Shown here one piece after another: positions 1-9,014 of a stretch of 64,000 nucleotides of DNA. The notes beneath the pieces are model-generated. The model was given only the letters and a program-made list of their open reading frames with translations. It did not search any database and was not told the origin of the DNA. The translations under genes were made by a program, and so were the position numbers. The stretch covers positions 1,922,001 to 1,986,000 of the forward strand of contig NZ_CP126279.1 in the NCBI RefSeq assembly GCF_003234815.2, given 5' to 3'. The first letter of the stretch is position 1. Each line of letters begins with the position of its first letter. The stretch is from Curtobacterium sp. MCBD17_035. GTDB taxonomy: Bacteria; Actinomycetota; Actinomycetes; Actinomycetales; Microbacteriaceae.

Positions 1-298
1 GCTGGAAGTGGATGTCCGCGATCACCGGGATCTGGGACTTCTTCGCGATGATCGGGAGCGCGTCGGCGTCGTCCTGGCTCGGGACCGCCACGCGCACGAT
101 GTCGCAGCCGGACGCGGTGAGTTCCGCGATCTGCTGCAGGGTGGCGTTGATGTTCGTGGTCGGCGTCGTGGTCATCGACTGCACACTCACGGGTGCGTCG
201 CCGCCGACGAGGACCTTGCCCACCTTGATCTGGCGCGACTTGCGGCGCGGAGCGAGGGTGACGGGGGCCTTGGGCATACCGAGATTGACTGCTGGCAC
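1..298 (-). CDS. ispG: 4-hydroxy-3-methylbut-2-enyl diphosphate synthase, N-terminal part (cut by window edge)
   Basis: This is the N-terminal 99 residues of IspG (GcpE), the iron-sulfur enzyme of the penultimate step of the MEP isoprenoid pathway in the cytoplasm. The protein begins [12 protein letters not shown] and contains the family-typical [24 protein letters not shown] and [12 protein letters not shown] stretches, followed by [15 protein letters not shown]. The C-terminal [4Fe-4S] cysteines lie outside the window. The GTG start at 298 is chosen because it gives the family N-terminus and sits 7 nt after a TAGGCT -10 box, so the mRNA is probably leaderless. It lies downstream of the site-2 protease and dxr genes on the same strand, the usual actinobacterial grouping. 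Confidence 0.95.
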   Translation of the reverse strand, partial: MPAVNLGMPKAPVTLAPRRKSRQIKVGKVLVGGDAPVSVQSMTTTPTTNINATLQQIAELTASGCDIVRVAVPSQDDADALPIIAKKSQIPVIADIHFQ

Positions 299-311
299 GG
301 TCGGCAGCCTA
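299..311 (-). promoter_or_regulatory. Putative leaderless -10 element of ispG
   Basis: On the minus strand TAGGCT (positions 311 to 306) is followed by 7 nt and then the GTG start of ispG. No Shine-Dalgarno sequence is present. The spacing fits transcription starting at or next to the start codon. No convincing -35 hexamer is visible. Confidence 0.5.
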
Positions 312-418
312 CGCGTTCCCGGTGACAGCCCGGTGACCGGCGGCCGACAGTCCGCTGTCGGCGTGCCTCCCGGGCCGGGGCGACGGGCGGGGCCGACGGC
401 GGGGCCTCCCGGTCCACC

Positions 419-1747
419 TCAGCCGAACACGCGCACCGGACGCACGATGTCCGCGTAGATGAGGAGCAGGCTCATGCCCCCGAGCAGGACGACGACGGCG
501 AACGTGAGCGGCATCGTCTTGGCCAGGTCGATCGGGCCCGGGTCCCCGCGGCCGAGGAGCTTGGCCGTTCGACGCTTGACGGCCTCCCACAGTGCGCCCG
601 CGACGTGCCCGCCGTCGAGCGGCAGCAGCGGCACGAGGTTGAGCACGAAGAGACCGATGTTGAGCGCGCCGAGCAGCGACAGGATCGTGTAGATCTTGTC
701 GACGACCGGGACGCCGCTCGCCGACGCCACGGTCCCGATGGCGCGGCCGACGCCGACGACGCTCACCGGGCTGTCCTGTGCGCGCTGTTGGGATCCGAAC
801 GCGGCGTTCCACACCGCGACGAGTCGCTGCGGCAGGTCGAGGATGAGCGACGCCGACGCCTCGGTCTGTGCCCAGACCGCGGGCAGGACCGCCGCCGGCG
901 ACTGCCGGACCAGCGTCTGTCCGATCGAGACGCCGACGACGCCGACGCGTTCCGTCTTCGTGCTGCCGTCCTGCTCCTTCGCCACCGTGCCGTCGGCGCG
1001 GTAGACGTCACGCGTCGCCAACCGGGGCGTCACGGTGATCGTGCGCCGCTGCCCGTCGCGGAGGACCGTGAGTCGCACGGGCGAGCTGGCCGACCGCTGC
1101 AGGATCGTCGTCAGCTCGGTCGTCGAGACATCCGACCGGCCGTCGACCGCGAGCACGGCGTCGCCGGCACGCAGCCCTGCCCGCGTCGCCGGGGACACCG
1201 GATCGTCACTCGTGCACCGGGTCGACTGCGACGTCGGCAGCACGCACGCGGTCGTGCCCGCGATGCTCGTCGTCGGCGCGCCGAAGCCGCACAGCAGGAC
1301 CGCGAACAGCACGATGCCGATCACGAGGTTCATGGCCGGGCCCGCGATCATGACGATGATCCGCTTCCACGGTGTCAGTCGGTAGAACGCCCGCTCGTCC
1401 CCCTGCTCGGCGATCTGCTCCGCGCTGGCGTCTCGGGCGTCCTGCACCATCGCGCTGTAGAACCCGGTGTTCGTGATCGGTGCGGGTTTGCCGGACGCCC
1501 GCGGGGCGAGCATCCCGACCATCGAGATGTAGCCGCCCAGGAGGATCGGCTTGACCCCGTACTCCGTGTCGCCGCGGCGGAACGACCACAGCGTCCGCCC
1601 GAACCCGAGCATGTACTGCGTCACCTTGACGCCGAAGAGCTTGGCGAAGAACAGGTGTCCGAGCTCGTGGAGGCCGATCGAGACCAGCAGGCCGACGACG
1701 AACACGACGACGCCGAGGACGAACAGGAGCACGGATCCGGGGGTCAC
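419..1747 (-). CDS. Rip1/RseP-type M50 site-2 zinc metalloprotease
   Basis: This integral membrane protease of family M50B cleaves membrane-embedded substrates such as anti-sigma factors. The HELGH zinc motif lies in the first membrane helix (near residue 30 from the chosen start), followed by the family's GVKVTQYMLGFG stretch. A PDZ-like region (around residues 190-240, with GDAVLAVDGR) follows, and hydrophobic segments near the C-terminus carry the conserved NLVPLLPLDGGH motif with the third metal ligand. Length is about 442 residues, normal for actinobacteria. The in-frame TTG at 1774 would add nine residues. GTG at 1747 is preferred because a TACGCT -10 box (1759-1754) ends 6 nt before it. 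It lies between dxr and ispG, as in other actinobacteria. Confidence 0.92.
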   Translation of the reverse strand: MTPGSVLLFVLGVVVFVVGLLVSIGLHELGHLFFAKLFGVKVTQYMLGFGRTLWSFRRGDTEYGVKPILLGGYISMVGMLAPRASGKPAPITNTGFYSAMVQDARDASAEQIAEQGDERAFYRLTPWKRIIVMIAGPAMNLVIGIVLFAVLLCGFGAPTTSIAGTTACVLPTSQSTRCTSDDPVSPATRAGLRAGDAVLAVDGRSDVSTTELTTILQRSASSPVRLTVLRDGQRRTITVTPRLATRDVYRADGTVAKEQDGSTKTERVGVVGVSIGQTLVRQSPAAVLPAVWAQTEASASLILDLPQRLVAVWNAAFGSQQRAQDSPVSVVGVGRAIGTVASASGVPVVDKIYTILSLLGALNIGLFVLNLVPLLPLDGGHVAGALWEAVKRRTAKLLGRGDPGPIDLAKTMPLTFAVVVLLGGMSLLLIYADIVRPVRVFG

Positions 1748-1887
1748 CGGGGTAGCGTACGGGACCCTCGCCAAGCAGCAGCCGAGGGACCGCTGAGCGG
1801 CGACTGCTCATCGCGGAGTCACCGTGCCGTGTCGGGCATCGACGACGGGTCGGGAGACGGGCGTCCTGCCGGGAGGCGCGGTGCGCG

Positions 1888-3000
1888 TCAGCGACGCAGC
1901 AGACGATCCGCCTCGGCGCGCGCCCACCGCTCGGCCGCGAGCACGCCCTCGAGCGAGGACTCCCCCGCGTCGTGTGCGTCGACGACCCGCTCCACGGTGT
2001 CGACGATGTCGAGGAACCCGATCGCGCCCGCGTGGAACGCCCCGACCGCCTGTTCGTTCGCGGCGTTGAACACCGCCGGGTAGGTCCCGCCGCGCTCCCC
2101 CACCTGCTTCGCCAGCCGGACGGCGCCGAAGGCGTCCTGGTCGAGCGGCTCGAAGGTCCAGGCGGACGACCGTGTCCAGTCGAGTGGCACGCCGACGCCC
2201 GCGACACGGTCGGGCCACCCCAGACCGAGCGCGATCGGCAACCGCATGTCGGGCGGGGAGGCCTGCGCGATCGTCGAGCCGTCGACGAACTCGACCATCG
2301 AGTGCACGATCGACTGCGCGTGGACCGTCACGTCGATGCGGTCGTACGGGACCCCGAACAGCAGGTGCGCCTCGATCACCTCGAGGCCCTTGTTGACGAG
2401 CGTCGCCGAGTTCGTCGTGACGACGAGACCCATGTCCCACGTCGGGTGCGCGAGTGCCGCGGCCGGGGTCACGTCGGCGAGCTCCGCCCGTGAGCGTCCG
2501 CGGAACGGGCCTCCCGAAGCGGTCAGCACGAGCCGGCGGACCTCGGTGGCGGACCCCGCGCGGAGTGCCTGCGCGATCGCGGAGTGCTCGCTGTCGACCG
2601 GCACGATCTGACCGGGTGCCGCCGCCGCCTGCACGAGCGGACCCCCGACGATGAGGCTCTCCTTGTTCGCGAGCGCGAGCAGGGCGCCCGTCTCGAGGAC
2701 CGCGAGCGTCGGGCCGAGCCCGACCGACCCGGTGATGCCGTTGAGCACGACGTCCGCCTCGACGGCACGAACCAGCCGTTGGGCGTCGGCCGCGCCGAAC
2801 GCGACCTCGGTCACGCCGAACCGCTCGGCCTGCTCGGACGCCAGTGCGCGGTTGGTGCCGGCCACGAGGCCGACGACCTCGAACCGATCCGGGTTGCGTG
2901 CGACCACGTCGAGGGCCTGGGTGCCGATCGACCCCGTGCTCCCGAGGACGACGACCCGACGCTTGCCGTCCGGGTGCGCGCTCGATCCGGCGCTCGTCAC
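1888..3000 (-). CDS. dxr: 1-deoxy-D-xylulose 5-phosphate reductoisomerase
   Basis: Dxr (IspC) converts DXP to MEP with NADPH, the committed step of the MEP isoprenoid pathway. The 370-residue protein has the N-terminal NADPH-binding GSTGSIG motif (about residues 20-26), the substrate-binding [10 protein letters not shown] segment, the DSEHSA metal-binding motif, and the flexible-loop and C-terminal regions ([22 protein letters not shown]). Length matches the family. The GTG start at 3000 lies two bases after the stop of the upstream FKBP gene, which suggests coupled translation. The site-2 protease and ispG follow downstream on the same strand. Confidence 0.96.
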   Translation of the reverse strand: MTSAGSSAHPDGKRRVVVLGSTGSIGTQALDVVARNPDRFEVVGLVAGTNRALASEQAERFGVTEVAFGAADAQRLVRAVEADVVLNGITGSVGLGPTLAVLETGALLALANKESLIVGGPLVQAAAAPGQIVPVDSEHSAIAQALRAGSATEVRRLVLTASGGPFRGRSRAELADVTPAAALAHPTWDMGLVVTTNSATLVNKGLEVIEAHLLFGVPYDRIDVTVHAQSIVHSMVEFVDGSTIAQASPPDMRLPIALGLGWPDRVAGVGVPLDWTRSSAWTFEPLDQDAFGAVRLAKQVGERGGTYPAVFNAANEQAVGAFHAGAIGFLDIVDTVERVVDAHDAGESSLEGVLAAERWARAEADRLLRR

Positions 3001-3002
3001 GC

Positions 3003-3959
3003 TCAGCCCTTGGCGAGGATGTCGACGACGAACACGAGGGGCGCGTTCTTCGGGATGTTCGATCCCTCGGGCGGGTTCGCACCGTACGCGTCCGCGGCCG
3101 GGATGGCGATCATCACCTGGGAGCCGACCTTCTGGCCGACGAGGCCGGTCACGAACCCCGCGATGAGCTGGCCGTCCTGCACGGTGAAGCTCGCCGGCTG
3201 TCCGCGCTTCCAGGTGGAGTCGAAGACCTTGCCGGTCGCGTAGACCTCGCCCTTGTACTGCACGAGCACGGTGTCACCCTTGGCGACCGTGTCACCCGAG
3301 CCGAGCTTGATCACCTCGGTCGTCGTCTTGGCGGGCGCAGCCGTCTTCGGGATCGTGATGGTCGGCTCGCCGCTCGAGGCGTCCTTGACGGTGGGGAGGG
3401 AGGGGTCCTGCGTCTGCGGGTGCCCGGTCGACTTCTTGGCGGTCGTGCCGATGACGTCCGCCACCACGACGATCTGGCCGGTGGTGCCGAACCCGAGCGC
3501 CTTGCTCGAACCCACCATGGCCAGGCGCGACCCCACGTTCGCGCAGCCGAGGACCTGACCGAACCCGGTGCCACCGACCGAGAGCACCTGCGGGTCGCCC
3601 TGATCGAACCCGACGGAGCCGAGCTTCTTCGCCGTCTTCGCCTGGTACACGGAGTACGAGACCTTGATGAAGTCGCCGTCGGCGAGCGCCTTGCCGCCAC
3701 CCTTGACGACGCGCGACGCCTGCGTGGGGCTCGCCGACAGACCCTTGGCGAACGTGACCTTCGGCGCGGTCGTCCCGCCGAAGTCCCCCGAGACCCGGAT
3801 GCTGCGCGACGCGGAGCCGGGCGACGGGCAGGCCGCCGACGACGAGCTCGCGCTGGCCGAGCTGGAGGCACCACCACCCGACCCGGACGAGGAACACGCG
3901 GCGAGGCCGAGGACGACCGCCGGGACGATCAGGAACGGGACGAGACGGAGACGCTTCAC
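3003..3959 (-). CDS. FKBP-type peptidyl-prolyl isomerase lipoprotein
   Basis: This secreted lipoprotein carries a C-terminal FKBP-type prolyl isomerase domain and probably assists folding of exported proteins. A positively charged start and hydrophobic stretch lead to the lipobox LAAC near residue 22, followed by a Ser/Gly-rich linker. The last ~100 residues contain the FKBP signatures [35 protein letters not shown] and IPAADAYG. The middle third is probably a second, diverged FKBP-like domain. The GTG at 3959 is chosen over an upstream in-frame start at 4031 because it gives a clean signal peptide and has GAAGG six bases upstream. It precedes dxr on the same strand with a two-base gap. Confidence 0.9.
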   Translation of the reverse strand: MKRLRLVPFLIVPAVVLGLAACSSSGSGGGASSSASASSSSAACPSPGSASRSIRVSGDFGGTTAPKVTFAKGLSASPTQASRVVKGGGKALADGDFIKVSYSVYQAKTAKKLGSVGFDQGDPQVLSVGGTGFGQVLGCANVGSRLAMVGSSKALGFGTTGQIVVVADVIGTTAKKSTGHPQTQDPSLPTVKDASSGEPTITIPKTAAPAKTTTEVIKLGSGDTVAKGDTVLVQYKGEVYATGKVFDSTWKRGQPASFTVQDGQLIAGFVTGLVGQKVGSQVMIAIPAADAYGANPPEGSNIPKNAPLVFVVDILAKG

Positions 3960-4047
3960 GAGGACCTTCGGTTGGGGTTGAGGTGCGTTCGGGCGGACGA
4001 CGGCCGCTTCGACCGGACCAGTCTGCCGCACCGTTCCCGTGTGCTCG

Positions 4048-4515
4048 TCAGCGCACGCGGATCACGGGCTCGTGCCGGACCGGGAACGAAACGGACCGGG
4101 CGATGAAGCACAGGGACGAGGCCCGGGCGTGCGCGGCGGTCGCGTCGGCCACGCGGTCCGGCTCGAGGATGGTGACCACGGGTCGGAGCAGTGCATCGGT
4201 GAGCTCGCCGGAGCCGTCGGGGTGGACGTCGAGGTGCCCGGTGGCGCGGTCCTCGTACTCGACGACGGTGATCCCGGCGAGCGCGGCGACGTGGAGATAG
4301 CTCAGCATGTGGCACTGGGCGAGCGCCGCCACGAGGAGGTCCTCGGGGTTCCAGCGGTCCGCATCGCCGCGGAAGGGCTGCGCCGCCGAGCCGGGGAGGT
4401 CCGGTTTGCCCGCCGCGGACACCACGTGGTCGCGGCCGTAGGCACGGTGGTCGGACGTGCCGGTCCCCCGGTCGCCGGTCCACCGGACCTCGACGGTGTG
4501 GTCGTGGTCGAGCAT
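4048..4515 (-). CDS. OsmC family protein
   Basis: This 155-residue protein of the OsmC/Ohr superfamily belongs to a group that includes thiol-dependent organic hydroperoxide reductases. It has the segment NPEDLLVAALAQCHMLSYLHVAA, in which the Cys of AQCH is the conserved peroxidatic-type residue, and the C-terminal CFIARSVSFPV stretch that usually carries a second Cys of the pair. The ATG start at 4515 follows GGAGG at good spacing. It is divergent from the asparaginase gene with 47 bases between starts. The exact substrate cannot be told from sequence. Confidence 0.88.
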   Translation of the reverse strand: MLDHDHTVEVRWTGDRGTGTSDHRAYGRDHVVSAAGKPDLPGSAAQPFRGDADRWNPEDLLVAALAQCHMLSYLHVAALAGITVVEYEDRATGHLDVHPDGSGELTDALLRPVVTILEPDRVADATAAHARASSLCFIARSVSFPVRHEPVIRVR

Positions 4516-4549
4516 GGAGCCTCCTGCCGAGGGGGTGGGACACCGCGGT

Positions 4550-4555
4550 TACACT
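4550..4555 (+). promoter_or_regulatory. Putative leaderless -10 element of the asparaginase gene
   Basis: TACACT ends 7 nt before the ATG at 4563. No Shine-Dalgarno sequence lies in between, so transcription probably starts at the ATG. The -35 region is not recognisable. Confidence 0.45.
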
Positions 4556-4562
4556 CCCCATC

Positions 4563-5558
4563 ATGCCGGGAACCGCCGACGTCCGCTCCGACCGCCACCC
4601 CCTCACCGCGGACGGGTCGGTCGAGCTGGCCGTCGTGTCCCGCTCGGGCTTCGACGAGAGCCGGCACGTCGGCGCCGGCGTGGTCGTCGACGCGGACGGG
4701 CGGATGGTGGACGTGGTGGGCGACGCAGCCGCGAGCGTCTGGACGCGGAGCACGCTGAAGCCGTTCCAGGCGTTCGCGGTGCGTCGGACGGGAGCGCGGT
4801 TCGAGGGAGCGCAGCTCGTGCTCAGCACCGCGAGCCACGCCGGTACGCCCGCGCACCAGGAGGTCGCCGCGGCGATGCTCGCCGCATGGGGTCACGACGA
4901 GGACACGTTGGGATGCCCCCCGGACTTCCCCTTCGACGGCGCGACCGCACGACGGATGACCGCACCCCGTCGTCTGGCGATGAACTGCTCCGGCAAGCAC
5001 GCGGCGATGCTGGCCTCCTGCGCACTGAACGGATGGGACCGGTCGACCTACCTCGCCGTGGACCACCCGCTGCAGCGCGTGGTGGTCGACACGGTGGAGG
5101 ACCTGACCCGTGAGTCGGTCGACGTCGTCGGCGTGGACGGCTGCGGTGCGCCCGTCGTCCCGCTGACCCTGCACGGCCTGGCCCGCGGCATCGCGACCGT
5201 CGTCGGCCCGACGGACGCGGACGGTCGGGCGTTGACGACGGCCGTGCTCGCGGAGCCGTGGGCGATCGACGGGCCGGGTCGCGCCAACACCCTCACCATC
5301 GAGCGTCTCGGGGTGTTGGCGAAGCTCGGTGCCGAGGGCGTCATGGTCATGGGGGTACCCGGCTCCGGTGCGGTCGCCGTGAAGGTGCTCGACGGATCAC
5401 AGCGCGCCGGCACGCTCGCGGCGCTGACGCTGCTCGCCCGTTCCGGCATGGTCGACCCCGACGACGCGCGCGCCGTCATCGCGGCGTCCGTCCCGTCGGT
5501 CCTCGGTGGTGGGCAGCGCGTCGGGGGCGTGCGGCCCGGGCGCGGCCTGGTGGCCTGA
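4563..5558 (+). CDS. Asparaginase II family protein
   Basis: This 331-residue protein of the asparaginase II family (PF06089 type) is distinct from classical EcAI/EcAII enzymes. It is expected to hydrolyse L-asparagine, although few members have been tested. Conserved family stretches include WTRSTLKPFQAFAVRRTGA, STASHAGTPAHQ, NCSGKHAAMLA, GVDGCGAPVVPLTLHGLARG and the C-terminal PSVLGGGQRVGGVRP. No signal peptide is seen, so it is cytoplasmic. The gene stands alone on the plus strand. Its last 162 bases overlap, tail to tail, an open frame of uncertain status on the minus strand. Confidence 0.88.
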   Translation: MPGTADVRSDRHPLTADGSVELAVVSRSGFDESRHVGAGVVVDADGRMVDVVGDAAASVWTRSTLKPFQAFAVRRTGARFEGAQLVLSTASHAGTPAHQEVAAAMLAAWGHDEDTLGCPPDFPFDGATARRMTAPRRLAMNCSGKHAAMLASCALNGWDRSTYLAVDHPLQRVVVDTVEDLTRESVDVVGVDGCGAPVVPLTLHGLARGIATVVGPTDADGRALTTAVLAEPWAIDGPGRANTLTIERLGVLAKLGAEGVMVMGVPGSGAVAVKVLDGSQRAGTLAALTLLARSGMVDPDDARAVIAASVPSVLGGGQRVGGVRPGRGLVA

Positions 5559-6416
5559 GGTCGCGGGCGACGGACGGGGCTCGACCGGCGGTCGGCCTGG
5601 GACCGGCGGCAACACCGGCACGATGCCATCCGCACCGTCCGCCACGAGGTCGGTCGGCTCGACGGACCCGCCGGGCAGCAGACGGCAGCCCCCGGCGTCC
5701 ACGAGCAGCCGGGTCCGGACGGCGGGCGGCACGTCGGCGCGCGTCGGGGCGAGGACGACCCAGCCGAGCGCGCCCGGCGGACCGTGCCTGGGGTGCACGA
5801 CGGCCACCGCGGTCCCGTCCGGCGACCAGCCGAGCCCACCGGCGGGCGGCCGCCCGGCGGCCGGCAGGCCCGACACCACGTCGTCGCCCACACTCCGGAT
5901 CTCGACGTGCTCGCCTCCGGCGCCGTCGGCCAGCGCCGTCACGACCGCACGGAACACGGCGCGTGCGGCGACGCCCCGGCCGACGACCGCGAGGCCGCCG
6001 GCCACGTCCGCGACGACGGCGGACCCGCCGATGACCTCGTCAGGCACGCCGTCGACGTGGTCCCGCATCGCACCGATCCGGGACGCTGCCCCGCTTCGCT
6101 CCGGCCGGTGACCGAGGAGCACGGGCAACCGACCGAGGTCCTGAGCATGCTGGGCACGGACGATGTCGAGGCCGGGTGCGCCATCGGGAGTCGACGGGGC
6201 CGGACCCGCCCGCCCCGTCGGAGACGGTCCACCACCCGGCCGACGCGACGCCCAGCGGACGGTCACGAGCGCGGCTGTGGAGGCGATGACACCGACGATG
6301 CGGGAGACGGCGGCATCAGCCGTCCCCGAGAGCGCGGACACGGCGCTGCCCAGGGCGACCACCGCCGTGGCGAGGGCCAGGACGGCGCGGCCACGGCCCT
6401 CCTGACCGTTCTGCAT
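5397..6416 (-). CDS. Hypothetical membrane protein, uncertain gene boundaries
   Basis: An open frame of 339 codons from ATG 6416 has strongly GC-biased third positions, which supports coding. Two hydrophobic segments lie at about residues 11-31 and 39-57, followed by a soluble region containing GLGWSPDGTAVAVVHP and a patch resembling the regulatory part of FtsK/EccC proteins (VDAGGCRLLPGGS). I do not recognise the family with confidence. No Shine-Dalgarno sequence precedes the ATG. The C-terminal 50 or so residues lie antisense to the end of the asparaginase gene and look unlike real protein, so the gene may be truncated, frameshifted or decaying. It follows the envelope/FHA cluster on the same strand. 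Confidence 0.5.
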   Translation of the reverse strand: MQNGQEGRGRAVLALATAVVALGSAVSALSGTADAAVSRIVGVIASTAALVTVRWASRRPGGGPSPTGRAGPAPSTPDGAPGLDIVRAQHAQDLGRLPVLLGHRPERSGAASRIGAMRDHVDGVPDEVIGGSAVVADVAGGLAVVGRGVAARAVFRAVVTALADGAGGEHVEIRSVGDDVVSGLPAAGRPPAGGLGWSPDGTAVAVVHPRHGPPGALGWVVLAPTRADVPPAVRTRLLVDAGGCRLLPGGSVEPTDLVADGADGIVPVLPPVPGRPPVEPRPSPATSGHQAAPGPHAPDALPTTEDRRDGRRDDGARVVGVDHAGTGEQRQRRERAGAL

Positions 6417-6951
6417 GGCACGAGCGTGACGCACACCGGACGCGACCCCGGCACCGAGGGGGCGCGCGGTGTGGGACCTCCGGATCCCCGCCGTCTGTGG
6501 AGGAGGAGCGTCGCGGGTCCTGACCTCGCGTGTTCTCGGATCCGGTCGTCGGCAGGGTCGACACCGCGACCCGTACGTGGACGCCGAGCCGCGTCGGGAG
6601 GGTTCAGGCCGCGTGCTCCTGGTCCCCGGTAGCGGGGCTCGACGATCGCGCGCGAGGCCGCGCCGACGTGCTCGTGTGCGACCATCGCGGCCTCGACGCC
6701 CTCGACGCCCTCGACGTCCTCGACGCCCTCGACGGACGAGCTCTTGTACAGGGTCGGCTGATGCGCCCGCGACGAACGCCCCGCCGATCGGGAGCCCTCG
6801 AGCGCGCGATGGCGGAAGCGCGGATCGACCGCTCGGTGGAACCGACCGCGGATCGCCGGGACGAAGGCCGAGTCGAGGGACACCACGACGCCAGCACGTC
6901 ATCCCGGCCCCCGAAGGCCCCGTCCGCTCCGCCCGACGCGGCGCCTTCCGC
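6417..6951 (-). other. 535-base stretch without a convincing gene
   Basis: This stretch lies between the zinc-ribbon/FHA gene and the hypothetical membrane protein. Open frames exist on both strands, but all give Arg/Ser/Pro-rich or repetitive products typical of non-coding frames. One minus-strand frame (start near 6886) begins with a plausible-looking peptide and then runs into a short repeat (VEGVED...VEGVEG) encoded by 9-bp units of the CTCGACGCC type at about 6690-6732. I see no tRNA, strong terminator or transposon end. It could be remains of a lost gene. Confidence 0.4.
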
Positions 6952-8979
6952 CTACTGCACCAGGAAGAACTGCTCGCCGATGTCGACCCGCGCCCCGCGC
7001 TCGACTCGGTAGCGGCGTCCGGGCTCACACCGGCGGATGCTGCCGTCGATGTGCCGGATCACCGTGCCGTTGCCGGAGAACCGGTCGGACACCCACAGGT
7101 CGTCGCCCTCCCGCCCCAACTCGAGGTGCGTCTTCGACACCGACTTGCCGGGGTCGACGATCGTGATGACCTCGTCGATCCGCTCGCCCGGCTCGGGGCG
7201 CGGGAGGCGTCCGAGCAGCCCGGAACCGACGAGTCCGACCCGCTCGCCCGTGCTGAAGTGCAGGACGACGGGAGCGCGCTGGGGCGAACGGGCGACGATG
7301 CGTGTCGCCTCGACGTCCTCGCCGTCATCGTCCTGCCGCCGTCGGCTCCAGGTGCGGAGGGTGTCCTCGGCGACGGGCGACGGTGGGATGGGCGGCAGCG
7401 TCGGGCGCAGCGGTGCGGCCGCGGGCGGCTCGTCGAGGCGACCCGGCATCGGCGGGAGGTCGTCCGACGGCGCTGAGGCGGCGTGTCCGGCACGCATCCG
7501 GGACGCCGGATCCGGCACGGCAAGGGGTGCTGCGTCTCCGGAGTCGGCCTGCGGCAGCGGCTGCGCGACAGCCACGTGGTCCGCGTCGGCGACCTGGTCC
7601 GCGTCGACCTGGTCCGCCTCGGCGTCCTGGTCCGCCTCGGCGTCCTGGTCCGCCTCGGCGTCCTGGGACGCGTCGGCCTGGGACGCGTCGGCCTGGGACG
7701 CGTCGGTGTCCTGGTCGGGGTCGGGGTCGTCTACAGCGTCGGAGCCGGCGTCGGTACTGGCCTCGTCCGCGCTCCCGGACACGGGGTCCGAGTCGTCCAC
7801 GATCGACCAGTCGGGTCGCTCCATCGGGAGCGGCACCACGGGGCCCGTGTACGCCGCGGTCACGGCCGGCACGACGGCGCCGCACTCCTCGCAGAAGATG
7901 TCGTCCGGCTCGAGGGGGTGGCCGCACACGTGGCACGTCGCTCCCTGCGCTCCCGGCGCCACGAGCGGCACGGGGCGTGGCGCGACGCGCCGCTCCGGGA
8001 AGGGCATGATGACCGCGGTGTCGCCCGGTCCCGGGACGTCCGTGGTGACGCCGGCTGCCCGGGATCGCGAGTCGTCGTCCCAGGTGCGATCGTCCTGGCC
8101 ACGGGCGTCCCCGCGGCCCTCGAGTCCGTCGTGACCCTCGTCATGGCCGTCATGACCGCTCGCGGCTGCGTCATGACCGCGCTCGGCGTCGTCCGCGGGG
8201 CCGCCCACGGCGGCGGGAGCGTCTCCCGCGTTCGAGCGCTCCCCCGGCACCGCGTCGTCGTCTCGGCCCACCGGGTCGGCTTCGGTGCCGGAAACGGCTG
8301 CGGTGTCGGCATCGTGGCCCGCATCAGCCGCTGCGGTGGGCCGGTTCCGCCCGACCCACCACGTGGGAGCGGCGGGTTCGGGAACGACCGGATCGGGGAC
8401 GCGGCGCTGCGGCGTGGGCGGCGCGACGAGCGTCACCTCGGGGTCCTCATCGAGCTGATCCGCCCGGGTGGCCGCACCGGGTGCGTCCACCGGAGCGCCG
8501 TCGTCGACCCGACCGGCTCGGTCGTCCGGGCGGTCGTCGACCGGAACGGGCCGGATGCGGTCCGGGTCGAGCGAGGGTTCCGTGGGTCGGCCGGCCCAGC
8601 TCGCGAGACCGCTGTCCGAGCCGTTCACATGGCTCGGTGCGCTCCGCGGCGCGAACCGACGGTCGCCGTCGTCGTCCGGGTCGTGCGGGCGCCGGATCTC
8701 GTCCTTACCGCGACCGGACTCGTCGCGCCGGTCGGACGCGCCGGTGAGCCAGGCACGCGTCGCGGGGTCCAGCGTGGTCTCCGGCAGCCAGGCATCGGCC
8801 GCGGGGTCCGGTCGCCCGGCCGAGAGGGCCGGCGGACGGAGCGGCGGTGGTTGTGGGGCGCGTCCGGGCTCCGGTTCGACGGAGCGACGTGCCGTCGCCA
8901 CCGACACCGACCGACCACACTCACCGCAGATGATGGCCCCGTCCGGGAGCGGCGATCCGCAGTGCTCACATCTGATCAC
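6952..8979 (-). CDS. Zinc-ribbon and FHA domain protein
   Basis: This 675-residue cytoplasmic adaptor protein has three recognisable parts. The N-terminus is a zinc ribbon (CEHCGSPLPDG followed by CGECG, residues 4-22). A second zinc ribbon (CHVCGHPLEPDD with CEECG) lies near residue 350. The C-terminal ~110 residues form an FHA phosphothreonine-binding domain with SKTHLEL, WVSDRFSGNGT and a final DIGEQFFLV. Between them are long acidic, Pro/Asp/Ala-rich linkers, including tandem peptides of the ADQDAE and SQADA types. GTG 8979 is chosen because AGAGG lies at correct spacing and the zinc ribbon starts immediately. It is the last well-supported gene of the kinase/phosphatase/FHA/TgpA cluster, 35 bases after the TgpA-like gene. 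Confidence 0.88.
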   Translation of the reverse strand: MIRCEHCGSPLPDGAIICGECGRSVSVATARRSVEPEPGRAPQPPPLRPPALSAGRPDPAADAWLPETTLDPATRAWLTGASDRRDESGRGKDEIRRPHDPDDDGDRRFAPRSAPSHVNGSDSGLASWAGRPTEPSLDPDRIRPVPVDDRPDDRAGRVDDGAPVDAPGAATRADQLDEDPEVTLVAPPTPQRRVPDPVVPEPAAPTWWVGRNRPTAAADAGHDADTAAVSGTEADPVGRDDDAVPGERSNAGDAPAAVGGPADDAERGHDAAASGHDGHDEGHDGLEGRGDARGQDDRTWDDDSRSRAAGVTTDVPGPGDTAVIMPFPERRVAPRPVPLVAPGAQGATCHVCGHPLEPDDIFCEECGAVVPAVTAAYTGPVVPLPMERPDWSIVDDSDPVSGSADEASTDAGSDAVDDPDPDQDTDASQADASQADASQDAEADQDAEADQDAEADQVDADQVADADHVAVAQPLPQADSGDAAPLAVPDPASRMRAGHAASAPSDDLPPMPGRLDEPPAAAPLRPTLPPIPPSPVAEDTLRTWSRRRQDDDGEDVEATRIVARSPQRAPVVLHFSTGERVGLVGSGLLGRLPRPEPGERIDEVITIVDPGKSVSKTHLELGREGDDLWVSDRFSGNGTVIRHIDGSIRRCEPGRRYRVERGARVDIGEQFFLVQ
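7609..7707. repeat. In-frame tandem repeats in the FHA protein linker
   Basis: Three 18-bp units (CTGGTCCGCCTCGGCGTC) at 7609-7662 are followed directly by three 15-bp units (CTGGGACGCGTCGGC) at 7663-7707. Both unit lengths are multiples of three, so the frame is kept. On the minus strand they encode acidic six-residue (ADQDAE-like) and five-residue (SQADA-like) repeats in the linker between the second zinc ribbon and the FHA domain. Confidence 0.85.
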
Positions 8980-9014
8980 TCGTGACCTCTGTCCTCGTTC
9001 GAACTCCCGCCATG

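Noticed and set aside
6604..6897. A 97-codon minus-strand frame in the gene-poor stretch
   Set aside because: The product is almost only Arg, Ser, Pro and Ala, with no ribosome binding site. It looks like a chance frame.
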